This document shows, piece by piece, positions 16,666 to 24,673 of a DNA stretch of 64,000 bases. This DNA is from Alicyclobacillus mali NBRC 102425 (GTDB lineage: Bacteria > Bacillota > Bacilli > Alicyclobacillales > Alicyclobacillaceae). The notes beneath the pieces are model-generated. The model was not told where the DNA came from. It searched no databases and worked only from the letters and a program-made list of their open reading frames with translations. Location: NCBI RefSeq assembly GCF_001570745.1, contig NZ_BCSG01000017.1, positions 58,720 through 122,719 on the forward strand, in the 5' to 3' direction. The first letter of the stretch is position 1. The number at the start of each line of letters is the position of its first letter. The translations under genes were made by a program, and so were the position numbers.

Positions 16666-17598
16666 GTGGCATGGACGGCGGATCAGATTCCGAATCTCAA
16701 GGGGAAGTGGGCCGTCATCACGGGAGCAAACAGCGGCATCGGGTGGCAGGCGGCGCGCTGGCTGGCGAAGCGGGGGGCCCGCGTCACGCTCGCGGTACGC
16801 AACCGCGGGCGCGGCGACGACGCCAAGGCCCGCATCCTGGCGGAGGTGCCGAGCGCCGAGATGGACGTGCGCCTGCTGGATTTGGCCGATCTCGACAGCG
16901 TCCGGTCGTTCGTCGAGGCGCTCGTGGCGGACGGCCAGCCGCTCGACCTGCTGATCAACAACGCGGGCGTGATGGCCACATCCTACGGCACCACGCGCCA
17001 GGGCTACGAGCTGCAGTTTGGCACCAATCACCTCGGACATTTCGCCCTCACGCTGCAACTCCTCCCGATTCTCGCCGGGACGACGGGCGCGCGCGTGGTG
17101 ACCGTGAGCAGCATGGCGCATCAGATGGCAAAGCGCCTGGATCTCGCGTACGTGCGCAGTGGCGGGCGCTACCGGCGATTCGAGAGCTACGCGCAGAGCA
17201 AGCTCGCGAATCTCCTCTTCGCCTACGAGCTTGACCGGCGCCTGAAGCAACGAGGACTCCCCTTGAAGAGCATCGCCTGTCATCCGGGTTTTGCCGCGAC
17301 GTCGCTCGTCGAAAACGGCATGCTGAAGGGCGCCTGGGCAAGGCCGCTGGCTCGGGTGGTGAACCGATTTGCCCAGCCGAGCGAGATGGGCGCGCTCCCC
17401 ACGCTGTACGCCGCCACGCATCCGGACCTCGCAGGCGGCGAGTACATCGGCCCCGACCGGGGATCTCGAGGCTATCCCGTCGTCGTGTCCTCGTCTCCCG
17501 CTTCACGCGATCTCGCCGCAGCGCGCGAGCTTTGGAGCGCCTCGCTCGAGATGACGGGCATTCCGCGCGACGCCTGGTACGCGCTCGAGGACGCGTGA
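16666..17598 (+). CDS. SDR-family oxidoreductase, retinol dehydrogenase-like
   Basis: A short-chain dehydrogenase of 310 residues, longer than the classical 250 and resembling the protochlorophyllide reductase/retinol dehydrogenase-like branch. Visible are TGANSGIGWQAA, DLADL, NNAGVM, VSSMAH with the catalytic Ser, YAQSK with Tyr/Lys, and a long C-terminal extension. The GTG at 16666 lies 6 bases after GGAGGG; the ATG at 16660 abuts that ribosome site. It is divergent from the CvpA-transglutaminase gene and followed by tdk after 45 bases. Substrate unknown. Confidence 0.8.
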   Translation: MAWTADQIPNLKGKWAVITGANSGIGWQAARWLAKRGARVTLAVRNRGRGDDAKARILAEVPSAEMDVRLLDLADLDSVRSFVEALVADGQPLDLLINNAGVMATSYGTTRQGYELQFGTNHLGHFALTLQLLPILAGTTGARVVTVSSMAHQMAKRLDLAYVRSGGRYRRFESYAQSKLANLLFAYELDRRLKQRGLPLKSIACHPGFAATSLVENGMLKGAWARPLARVVNRFAQPSEMGALPTLYAATHPDLAGGEYIGPDRGSRGYPVVVSSSPASRDLAAARELWSASLEMTGIPRDAWYALEDA

Positions 17599-17643
17599 AT
17601 CCGCGCCATCGCGCGCTCCCGGGCTTCAGAAAGAGGGGTAGAC

Positions 17644-18240
17644 GTGGCCAAGTTGTACTTTCGCTTTGGGCAGATGAACGCCAGCAAGTCCATCCAACTG
17701 TTGACCGTCGCACACAGCTATGAGGAACAGGGCAAGAAGGTGGCGCTGTTTACGCCCGCCATCGACGACCGGTACGGCCGCGGCGTCATCGCGTCCAGGG
17801 TGGGCATCGCCAAGCGGGCGGTCGTCGTCGACGAGGACACCGACCTGTTCGAGCGCGTGCGCCAGCAGATGCCCGACTGCGTGCTGGTGGACGAGGTGCA
17901 GTTCCTCCGCGAGTGTCACGTGCGGCAGCTGGCGCGCGTGGCGGACGATCTCGACATTCCCGTGATCATGTACGGCCTCCTCAAGGACTACCGCAACCGC
18001 CTGTTCGAGGGCAGCGAGGCGGCCATTCTGTGGGCGGACCGGATTGAAGAGATCAAGACCATCTGTGCACACCCAGGATGCGACCGCAAGGCGACCATGA
18101 TTCTCAAGGTCAAGGATGGGCGCCCGGTGTACGAGGGGGAGCAGATTGAAGTCGGCGGGAACGATCTCTACAAGTCCGTCTGCCGCAAGCACTACTTTCA
18201 CCCCGACGTGGAGGGCCTGATGCGCGCCACGGGCCCGTGA
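17644..18240 (+). CDS. tdk: Thymidine kinase
   Basis: Type II thymidine kinase of 198 residues, salvaging thymidine to dTMP with ATP. The P-loop is the variant GQMNASKSIQL (Lys15/Ser16), DEVQF contains the catalytic base Glu84, and the lasso/zinc part has the cysteine pair in CAHPGCDRK and the late Cys/His group CRKHYFH. GTG at 17644 follows GAGGGG. It converges on the DUF4406 gene with 44 bases between the stops and no clear terminator. Confidence 0.9.
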   Translation: MAKLYFRFGQMNASKSIQLLTVAHSYEEQGKKVALFTPAIDDRYGRGVIASRVGIAKRAVVVDEDTDLFERVRQQMPDCVLVDEVQFLRECHVRQLARVADDLDIPVIMYGLLKDYRNRLFEGSEAAILWADRIEEIKTICAHPGCDRKATMILKVKDGRPVYEGEQIEVGGNDLYKSVCRKHYFHPDVEGLMRATGP

Positions 18241-18284
18241 GGCAAGCGTTCAGCGGCCCAGTGCTCCGCCCCGGCGCCTCGGTG

Positions 18285-18638
18285 TCACAGTTCGAGCGAC
18301 AACTGAATGGCAGGTGCTTTTGCCAGGTCTTCTTCTGCCGCACGAAGACAGGCGGTGAGCGTGTACACGGGCATCTTCAATTGACATGCCACGTACACTT
18401 CCAGTCGGGCACCACGCGAGCGCTCCCATCCAGGGAGCGTCACGACGGCGTCCGCGTCCATGAGCATGCGGATGTCGCGGCGCATGGCGGCGTACCAATC
18501 GTCCTCGGGCGAACCATATTCGGCCGGGTTGATGACCTGAAATCCCCGCGCCCGGAGTGACTGAGCGGCCTCCAGGAAGGCCGGGCGATTCCCGTGCGGG
18601 AGCCCCGTCATGGGACCGGACAGATAGATGCGCTTCAC
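18285..18638 (-). CDS. DUF4406, nucleoside 2-deoxyribosyltransferase-like protein under a LexA-type promoter
   Basis: 117 residues with the features of the nucleoside deoxyribosyltransferase-like fold: YLSGPMTGLP at the start (glycine-rich nucleotide loop), INPAEYG, RDIRMLMDADAVVTLPGW with the conserved Asp residues, and GARLEVYVACQL containing the Glu that is catalytic in the family. Such DUF4406 proteins are common in phages and Firmicutes; their substrate is unclear. GTG at 18638 has GGGAGG 9 bases upstream. The open frame continues further upstream, but that part lies in the promoter. The promoter carries a LexA box, so a role in nucleotide handling during the SOS response is plausible. 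Confidence 0.75.
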   Translation of the reverse strand: MKRIYLSGPMTGLPHGNRPAFLEAAQSLRARGFQVINPAEYGSPEDDWYAAMRRDIRMLMDADAVVTLPGWERSRGARLEVYVACQLKMPVYTLTACLRAAEEDLAKAPAIQLSLEL

Positions 18639-18668
18639 GTGATCTCGCCTCCCGAGTATCTTGAGCTC

Positions 18669-18697
18669 AGGATATGCGAACATATGTTCGATGTCAA
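18669..18697 (-). promoter_or_regulatory. SOS promoter: consensus -35/-10 with LexA (DinR) box in the spacer
   Basis: Minus strand: TTGACA (18692-18697), a 17-base spacer and TATCCT (18669-18674). The spacer contains CGAACATATGTTCG (18677-18690), a perfect palindrome matching the Gram-positive LexA/DinR box CGAAC-N4-GTTCG. The site is 31 bases from the DUF4406 start. LexA bound here would block RNA polymerase. Confidence 0.8.
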
Positions 18698-18715
18698 GAG
18701 GGTGTCGTAGACTCC

Positions 18716-18753
18716 TTGGCGAACGTTTTTTCTTCATATACAATGAACGTTCG
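18716..18753 (+). promoter_or_regulatory. Promoter of the FAD dehydrogenase gene with flanking GAACGTT repeats
   Basis: TTGGCG (18716-18721), 17 bases, TACAAT (18739-18744). GAACGTT occurs at 18721-18727 and at 18745-18751, 24 bases apart and flanking the -10, each containing the AACGTT palindrome. This may be an operator for an unknown regulator; the half-site differs from a full LexA box. Confidence 0.5.
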
Positions 18754-18809
18754 GGTCGCGGCGGAGTGACACTGTTCGCCTCAGGCCGCGATGACGAGGA
18801 GGATTTCGC

Positions 18810-20237
18810 ATGGCAGAGCACTACGACGTGATCATCGTGGGCGCGGGGCCCGCCGGACTCTACGCCGCCTACGAGTTGGTGGAGAAGGCGCCGAAGCTCA
18901 AGGTGCTGCTCATCGACAAGGGCGTGGAGGCGCGGTTTCGCCACTGCCCCATCATGGAGGGGCGGATCGACAAGTGCCCGCCGCCCAACAAGATCAAGAC
19001 GTATGCGAGCTGCTGGCCCGCGTGCGGCGTCATCAACGGCGCGGGCGGCGCGGGGAGCTTTTCGGACGGCAAGTTCAACATCACCGCCGAATACGGTGGC
19101 TACCTGACGGAGTACCTGCCCGCGAGCGAGGTGCTCGGGCTCATCGAGTATGTGGACGCCATCAACCTTCGGCACGGGGCGCCCGACGCCGTGACGGATC
19201 CGTCCACGCCCGCCGTGGCTGCCATCGAGCGGCGGGCCATGGCTGCCGGGCTCAAGTTGCTTCGCGCGCGCGTCCGCCACATCGGCACCGACAAGAACCT
19301 GGAGCTCATCCAGTCGCTGTTCGAGCACCTCGGCCGTCACATCGATCTCCGCTTTCGCACCTTCGTCGAGGACATCGTGGTGGAGGGCGATCGCGTCGGC
19401 GGCGTGATCCTGCGCGGGGGTGAGGTGGTTCGAAGCCGCTACGTGCTGCTCGCGCCGGGGCGGGACGGGGCGACGTGGCTGTCCGACTTGTTCCGTCGCC
19501 ACAAGCTCAAGATGACCAACAACCAGGTGGACATCGGCGTGCGCGTGGAGACGTCGAACGTGGTCATGCAGGAGCTGAACGAGCACCTGTACGAGGCCAA
19601 GTTCCTGTTCCAGTCGCCGGCGACCGGCCTCATGGTGCGGACGTTTTGCGCCAACCCGTCCGGCCATGTCGTGATTGAAAACCACACGGGCGTCATGGCG
19701 GCCAACGGCCACGCGTATCACGATCCGGCGCTCGGGTCGCAGAACACGAACTTTGCGCTTCTGGTCAGCCACCGGTTCACCGAGCCGTTCGACAAGCCGA
19801 ACGAGTTCGCGAAGAGCATCTGCCGGCACGCGAACGAGCTGTCGAACGGGTCCATCATCCTGCAGAAATACGGCGATCTGCGCAAGGGCCGCCGATCGAC
19901 CCCTCAGCGCATCCGCGAAGGGTTCGTCGAGCCGACGCTCAAGGAGGCCGTGCCGGGCGATCTCGGCCTCGTGCTGCCGTACAAGACGATGGTCGCGCTG
20001 ATGGAGATGATCGAGGCGCTCGACAAGGTGGCGCCTGGCGTCGCGAGCGATCACACGCTGTTCTACGGCGTGGAGGCGAAGTTCTACGCCGCGCGCGCCG
20101 AGGTGGGGCCGGATCTGCAGGCGAAGATCGACGGGTTGTACTGCGCGGGCGACGGCCCGGGCATCTCGCGCGGAATCTCGCAGGCGGCCTCGTGCGGCGT
20201 GCACGTGGCGCGGCAGATCGCGAAGCGCGAGGCGTGA
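18810..20237 (+). CDS. FAD-dependent dehydrogenase of the COG2509 type
   Basis: 475 residues. The N-terminal FAD-binding Rossmann motif VIIVGAGPAGLYAAYELVE (about 7-25) and the second FAD segment LIDKGVEARFRHCP are followed by a cysteine-rich stretch (CPIMEGRIDKCPPP, CWPACG) and GGAGSFSDGKFN, which typify the uncharacterised FAD dehydrogenases of COG2509. The C-terminal FAD motif is YCAGDGPGISRGISQAA. ATG at 18810 follows GAGGAGG. It is monocistronic between its own promoter and a strong terminator. The reaction is unknown. Confidence 0.85.
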   Translation: MAEHYDVIIVGAGPAGLYAAYELVEKAPKLKVLLIDKGVEARFRHCPIMEGRIDKCPPPNKIKTYASCWPACGVINGAGGAGSFSDGKFNITAEYGGYLTEYLPASEVLGLIEYVDAINLRHGAPDAVTDPSTPAVAAIERRAMAAGLKLLRARVRHIGTDKNLELIQSLFEHLGRHIDLRFRTFVEDIVVEGDRVGGVILRGGEVVRSRYVLLAPGRDGATWLSDLFRRHKLKMTNNQVDIGVRVETSNVVMQELNEHLYEAKFLFQSPATGLMVRTFCANPSGHVVIENHTGVMAANGHAYHDPALGSQNTNFALLVSHRFTEPFDKPNEFAKSICRHANELSNGSIILQKYGDLRKGRRSTPQRIREGFVEPTLKEAVPGDLGLVLPYKTMVALMEMIEALDKVAPGVASDHTLFYGVEAKFYAARAEVGPDLQAKIDGLYCAGDGPGISRGISQAASCGVHVARQIAKREA

Positions 20238-20268
20238 TCGACAGGCGGCGCGAGCTTGACGTGCAAGG

Positions 20269-20304
20269 GAAAGGCCCAGGGCCATCTGAGGTCCCGGGCC
20301 TTTT
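20269..20304. terminator. Bidirectional terminator
   Basis: A GC-rich hairpin with arms AAAGGCCC(A)GGG and CCCGGGCCTTT around a 12-base loop, ending in TTTT on the plus strand and flanked by A-rich sequence on the other side. It separates the FAD dehydrogenase from the converging PLD-like gene. Confidence 0.75.
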
Positions 20305-20319
20305 CGCCGTGCGCCGGTG

Positions 20320-21615
20320 TCATCGCGAGACGTGTACCAGCTTGCCGTCCTGGAAGTACAGCCGCGCGCCGTTCGGATACGTCCAGACGGTCTCGGGCCT
20401 GCCGTGGTACGTGGTGGACGAGATGGACGACGGCGGTCCCCACTTCGCCCGCGCCTCCGACTCGGAAATCCCGATCGGCAGGTAGGGATACGCCCCGCCG
20501 GAACCCCCGGACGTCCCGCTCCCGGATGTCCCCGTGCCGGACGCGCCGGATGCGCTCGACAACGGCTGCGCTTTCTGCCAATACTGGCCGAACCACGCCT
20601 CTGCCTGCGCGCGCACGAGGGGCTGGGTGACGACCATTCCGACCTCCCGGTTGTCGTCGAGCGAGTTGGCGGAGAGGTTTTCGCTGCCGATGAAGACGGC
20701 CTCCGTGCCCGCAATCAACTTCGCGTGCACGTAAGGCGACGAAAGGAGCCGGACCTGCACGCCATGGCTCGCGAGCATGCGCGCGTTCGCCATCTCCTCG
20801 CTGTCGATGGAGGACGGGAGCAAGAGCTCGAGCTGGCGGCCTTTCGCCTCCATGGCCGCCATGACGTCCGGGGCGTCGTACAGTTCCTCCTCGGCCATGA
20901 CGACCGGGCCGGGCTGGCGGATCTGATTGGCGAGCGCCTCGGCCGATCCCGGCGACACAATGAGCGCGGGCGGGAGGCTCGGCCGTGGGCGGCCCGACCA
21001 GTCCGCCTGGAACAGGGCGTCGAGATCGGCCGGGAGGGTACCGCCGTCGATCTCGACGTTGTCCTCGAGGTTGGCGCCGCCATCGAGGGCCGAATACGTG
21101 GCGTTGGCCGAACCGACAATGGCGAGGTGCCCGTCGACCACGAGGTACTTGGCGTGATCGTAGCTCGTCGCGGAGGGCGACCACGTCTTGACCTGCACCT
21201 TCGAGCCGCGGAACATCGCGAGTTCCTTCGAGACAGCGTCCGGGAAGTCGTACGGGTGGCTGTCCAGGATGACGCGCACGATCACGCCGCGCGCGGCGGC
21301 CTGCTTGAGCGCGTTGGCGACGTTTTCGTCGGTGAGCAGGTAGACGTTGTAATCCACGCGCTGGCGCGCCCGTTCAATCGCGCTCACCCAGGGGGCCGAT
21401 CCGGCGCCGGGCTCCCCAATCCACGTGAATTGGCTGGCGGACGCCGCGATGGAGGCGACGCCCTTCGAGGGCGCGGCGCCTGTCGCCGTGCCGTGGGCAG
21501 GTGTGCTGTTCGCTGCGTTTGGGGCAGAGACGTTTGCCGTGCCGCACGCCGTCAAGAAAAACAGGGCTGGCGCCAGGGCGGAAGCCAGCCTGAGCCAAAC
21601 CCGATTCCTGTTCAC
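20320..21615 (-). CDS. Phospholipase D-like (HKD) lipoprotein
   Basis: 431 residues. A lipoprotein signal with lipobox LTAC-G (Cys near residue 24) is followed by a low-complexity linker and two PLDc-like repeats. The first HKD motif is complete (HAKYLVVD with GSANATYS). In the second, HAKLIAGT, the Asp is replaced by Thr, followed by GSENLSANSLDDNRE. A Ser/Gly-rich spacer leads to a C-terminal ~55-residue module (ARAKWGPPSSISSTTYHGRP) resembling the SmpA/OmlA-type repeat. GTG at 21615 has GAAGGAG 8 bases upstream. Probably a surface-anchored phosphodiesterase or nuclease; activity is uncertain because of the missing Asp. Confidence 0.85.
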   Translation of the reverse strand: MNRNRVWLRLASALAPALFFLTACGTANVSAPNAANSTPAHGTATGAAPSKGVASIAASASQFTWIGEPGAGSAPWVSAIERARQRVDYNVYLLTDENVANALKQAAARGVIVRVILDSHPYDFPDAVSKELAMFRGSKVQVKTWSPSATSYDHAKYLVVDGHLAIVGSANATYSALDGGANLEDNVEIDGGTLPADLDALFQADWSGRPRPSLPPALIVSPGSAEALANQIRQPGPVVMAEEELYDAPDVMAAMEAKGRQLELLLPSSIDSEEMANARMLASHGVQVRLLSSPYVHAKLIAGTEAVFIGSENLSANSLDDNREVGMVVTQPLVRAQAEAWFGQYWQKAQPLSSASGASGTGTSGSGTSGGSGGAYPYLPIGISESEARAKWGPPSSISSTTYHGRPETVWTYPNGARLYFQDGKLVHVSR

Positions 21616-21672
21616 GTGCATCGCTCCTTCAGCGAAATGGTGATCCGATTGTAACAAATCTCTTCCCTGCCA

Positions 21673-22446
21673 TCACGCGGAGGGCGGCGTGGGCGAGGGG
21701 AGCGCCTGGGTGGCGGATGGCCTGAGCCGGAGGTCGTCCAGGATGATGCCGGACACGTGGCACGCAAGCGCCCGGTTCACGGCCAGCTCGGTCTTCGCGG
21801 TCCACGCGTACACGGCGAGGTGGTGGGCTTTGGCCTCGGCCACAAACAGCGGATCCAGGTGTTCGATGTCGGGGTGGAGGCTCTGCGCGCCGAGGCGCTC
21901 CGCGAGCTGAATGGGCTCGAGCAGGCGACCGGTGAAGAGCACGCCGAGGGCGATGTCGCGGTCGAAGCGGCGAACCTCGGCCAACGCGGCGTGATCGAAA
22001 GAGGAGATGAGGACGCGATCCCGCGCGTTGTGGCGGTAGATGGCGCCGAGCACGCGGCGGATGAGCTGGCGGGTGTGCGCGACGGGGCTGGTCTTCAGCT
22101 CGATGTTCACGCACATGTGCGGCACGGTCGCGAACACCTCGTCGAGCGTGGGGATGAGCGTGCCGCGAAAGCGGGCGTCAAACCACGTTCCGGCGTCGAG
22201 CTTGCGCAGATCGGCGAGTCGCATGTCGGCTATCAGGCCGCTGCCGTCCGTCGTCCGGTCGACCGTCGGATCGTGCAGAACCACGACGCCGCCGTCGCCT
22301 GTGAGGCGCACGTCGAGCTCAATCATGTCCGCGCCCAACTCCGCCGCCCGCACGAAGGCGGGCAGCGTGTTCTCCGGGCACTCGGCGGACGCGCCGCGGT
22401 GGGCAATATAGAGCGTGTCGTCGCGCATCAGGAGTTCTCGAATCAT
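21673..22446 (-). CDS. ugpQ: Glycerophosphodiester phosphodiesterase
   Basis: 257 residues, cytosolic GDPD. IAHRGASAECPENTLPAF contains the catalytic His and metal Glu, followed by MIELDVRLTGDGGVVVLHD with the second metal pair and catalytic His, and VNIELKTS. It would hydrolyse glycerophosphodiesters to glycerol 3-phosphate and an alcohol. It is the last gene of the minus-strand operon permease-permease-binding protein-GDPD, 31 bases after the binding protein, which points to uptake of deacylated phospholipid headgroups or G3P. ATG at 22446 has AAGGAGG 7 bases upstream. Confidence 0.9.
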   Translation of the reverse strand: MIRELLMRDDTLYIAHRGASAECPENTLPAFVRAAELGADMIELDVRLTGDGGVVVLHDPTVDRTTDGSGLIADMRLADLRKLDAGTWFDARFRGTLIPTLDEVFATVPHMCVNIELKTSPVAHTRQLIRRVLGAIYRHNARDRVLISSFDHAALAEVRRFDRDIALGVLFTGRLLEPIQLAERLGAQSLHPDIEHLDPLFVAEAKAHHLAVYAWTAKTELAVNRALACHVSGIILDDLRLRPSATQALPSPTPPSA

Positions 22447-22477
22447 GCGAAGACCTCCTTGTCTTCAAGCGCGGATG

Positions 22478-23803
22478 TCATCCGAGGTTTTGATCGGCGG
22501 CCTCTGCGGCCTGGTGCATGGTGGCTGCGACGGGCTTGCCCTCGTCGAAGATGCCTTGCAGCGCCTGCTGCACCGGCTGCAACGCGGCCAGGTACGCGGG
22601 GGACGCCGGCGAAGGATGCTCGTACTGGAGCTCCTCAATGGCGGTCCGGTACTGCGGGTGCTGTGTCAGATACGATTTGTAGACGGGATCGTTCAGATCC
22701 GCCTTCTGCACGGGCAGGTAGCCGGTCTCGGTGGACCACTTCACCGACTGCTTGGGCGAGGTCCACCACTGGATGAACGTCCAGGCGGCCTTCTGCTGCG
22801 CGGGTGTGGCGTCCTTGAAGATGGCGAGATCGCCACCGCCAGGCGGGACGGCGAGCGTCTTGCCGCGCGGCAGGAGCGCGGTGCCCCACTGGAACTTGCC
22901 GCCCACGCCCTTGGTCACCGTGCCCGCGCTGCCGATGGAGTCGATGTCCATGGCCACCTGGCCGTTGATGAAGTCCTGCGTCATGAGGTCCCAGTAGTTC
23001 GGCCCCGTCTCCACCTTCGCGTAGCCCTGCTTCACGAGCGACTGCTCCGTTTCCAGGATGGAGAGCGCGGGCGGCTGGTCGAACGTGGCGCGCTTCAAAT
23101 CGGCCGACAGAATGGAGCCGCCGCCGGACTCCACCGCGTACTCCCACGGCCACCAGTCGACGAGCGGCTCGAAGCCGTAAATCTTGTTCGATCCGGCCCC
23201 GCTCGTGAGCTTCTTCGCGTCCGCCGCGAGCTGCGCCCAGTTCGACGGAGGCGAGGCGATGTGCGCCTTCGCGAAGAGTGTCTTGTTGTAGTAGAGCACG
23301 GGCACGCTGCGGTTGAACGGCACCGCGTAGTACCGGCCTTGGTACTGCGTCGAGACGAGGATGCCAGGCAGGAAGTTGGACGGCTTGTCGACGCTCGAAG
23401 ACTGCATCAGATGGGTGAGATCGAGCAATTGCCCGCTCGCCGCGAACACCGGCATCGCGTGCACTTCAATCTGCGCTAAGGTGGGCGGATCGCCCGCCTT
23501 GATGGCCGCGAGCAGCTTCTGCTGTTCCTCGCCGCCGCCGGAGTAGCTGCCCTGGTACGTGGCCACGACCTTGATGCCGGGGTGGGTCTGGTTGAACTCC
23601 TGCACCATCTGTTGAATGTCCTGGCTGAGCGTCGTGCCGACGCCGTACCAGAAGGTGATGGTCACGGGCTGGCTCGATGCCGCGGCCCGGCTGGCGCCCG
23701 TCGCCGCCTGTCCGCCGCCGTTTGCGGCGGGCGCGCCACATCCTGTCGCCACGAGTCCGAGCGCCAGGAGCGCGCCGGATTTCCACAGTCGATCTCGTTT
23801 CAT
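22478..23803 (-). CDS. ugpB: ABC transporter substrate-binding lipoprotein, UgpB/family 1 type
   Basis: 441 residues. A signal peptide with lipobox near ATGCG is followed by a family 1 solute-binding fold: ITFWYGVGTTLSQDIQQMVQEF at the start of the mature part, PFNRSVPVLYYNKTLF, GQVAMDIDSIG, LPRGKTLAVPPGGGDLAIF and a late AWTFIQWWTSPKQS. The pattern and the adjacent GDPD favour glycerol-3-phosphate or glycerophosphodiester binding over a sugar, but that is inference. ATG at 23803 follows GGGAGGG by 6-7 bases. Confidence 0.85.
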   Translation of the reverse strand: MKRDRLWKSGALLALGLVATGCGAPAANGGGQAATGASRAAASSQPVTITFWYGVGTTLSQDIQQMVQEFNQTHPGIKVVATYQGSYSGGGEEQQKLLAAIKAGDPPTLAQIEVHAMPVFAASGQLLDLTHLMQSSSVDKPSNFLPGILVSTQYQGRYYAVPFNRSVPVLYYNKTLFAKAHIASPPSNWAQLAADAKKLTSGAGSNKIYGFEPLVDWWPWEYAVESGGGSILSADLKRATFDQPPALSILETEQSLVKQGYAKVETGPNYWDLMTQDFINGQVAMDIDSIGSAGTVTKGVGGKFQWGTALLPRGKTLAVPPGGGDLAIFKDATPAQQKAAWTFIQWWTSPKQSVKWSTETGYLPVQKADLNDPVYKSYLTQHPQYRTAIEELQYEHPSPASPAYLAALQPVQQALQGIFDEGKPVAATMHQAAEAADQNLG

Positions 23804-23845
23804 GGTTTTCCCTCCCAATGTATGCGCCTCAAGCGGGCGCCGTGT

Positions 23846-24673
23846 TTATCCCTTCACGGCCGTCTGGGCCACGCCCTGGACGAAGTAGCGCTGGCCGATG
23901 AGGAACAGGATGACGACGGGCGCGATGGCGAAGATGTCAAAGGCCATCGCGTAGTTCCACTGCAGGGTTTGACCCGCGTCCTGCGTCAGGAAGTACGACA
24001 GGGCGACGGGCACCACGCGCATGTTGGTGGAGTTGGTGGCCACGAGCGGCCAGAACAGGCTGTTGTAGTGGTAGACAAAGTTGAGCAACACGAGCGTCAC
24101 GATGGTCGGCTTGTTGTTCGGCAGGACGATGCGCGTCAAAATCCACCACTCGCTCGCGCCGTCCACCCGCGCGGCGTCGACGATGTCCCGCGGCAGCGTC
24201 AGAAAGCCTTGGCGCATGAGGAAGATGCCGAAGGCCGATCCGGCGTACGGCAGGATGAGCGCGCCGTACGTGTTGATGAGATGCATCGCGGACAGCATGG
24301 TGTAGACGGGGACGAACGTCGCCTGCATGGGCACCATCATGGCCACGAGCACCGCGAAGAACAGCCAGCGCTTGCCGCGGAGCGGGATGAAGACGAGCGC
24401 GTACGCGGCGAGCGAGGACGTGATCACCTGCAGCGCGACGATGGCGCCGTTGGTAAACACGCTGTTCCACAGGTACAGGAGGAACGGCTGGGCGCGCCAC
24501 GCAGCGGCGAAGTTGCTCCACGCGGGGTGCGCGGGCCAGAGCGCCGAAGACAAGAGACTGCTCGTTGGCATGAGCGACGTGCGGATCATCCAGTACACGG
24601 GCGCCAGGCAGAGCAAGGCCGCGATGGTCAGCAGCGCGTACGAGACGCCCTTCAACAGGGGGTTCGCCCTCAC
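23846..24673 (-). CDS. ugpE: ABC transporter permease, UgpE-like
   Basis: 275 residues, six membrane helices, MalG/UgpE type. The cytoplasmic EAA loop that contacts the ATPase reads DAARVDGASEWWILTRIVLPNNKP. GTG at 24673 overlaps the stop of the upstream permease (GTGA), indicating translational coupling, with GGAGG just before it. The open frame extends further upstream, but that part overlaps the first permease and is not coding. No ATPase gene follows, so the transporter must borrow a shared MsmX/UgpC-like ATPase. Confidence 0.9.
   Translation of the reverse strand: MRANPLLKGVSYALLTIAALLCLAPVYWMIRTSLMPTSSLLSSALWPAHPAWSNFAAAWRAQPFLLYLWNSVFTNGAIVALQVITSSLAAYALVFIPLRGKRWLFFAVLVAMMVPMQATFVPVYTMLSAMHLINTYGALILPYAGSAFGIFLMRQGFLTLPRDIVDAARVDGASEWWILTRIVLPNNKPTIVTLVLLNFVYHYNSLFWPLVATNSTNMRVVPVALSYFLTQDAGQTLQWNYAMAFDIFAIAPVVILFLIGQRYFVQGVAQTAVKG

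Noticed and set aside
18639..20714. Long minus-strand open frame upstream of the DUF4406 gene
   Set aside because: Only its last 117 codons show a protein family; the rest is the shadow of the FAD dehydrogenase and includes the LexA promoter.
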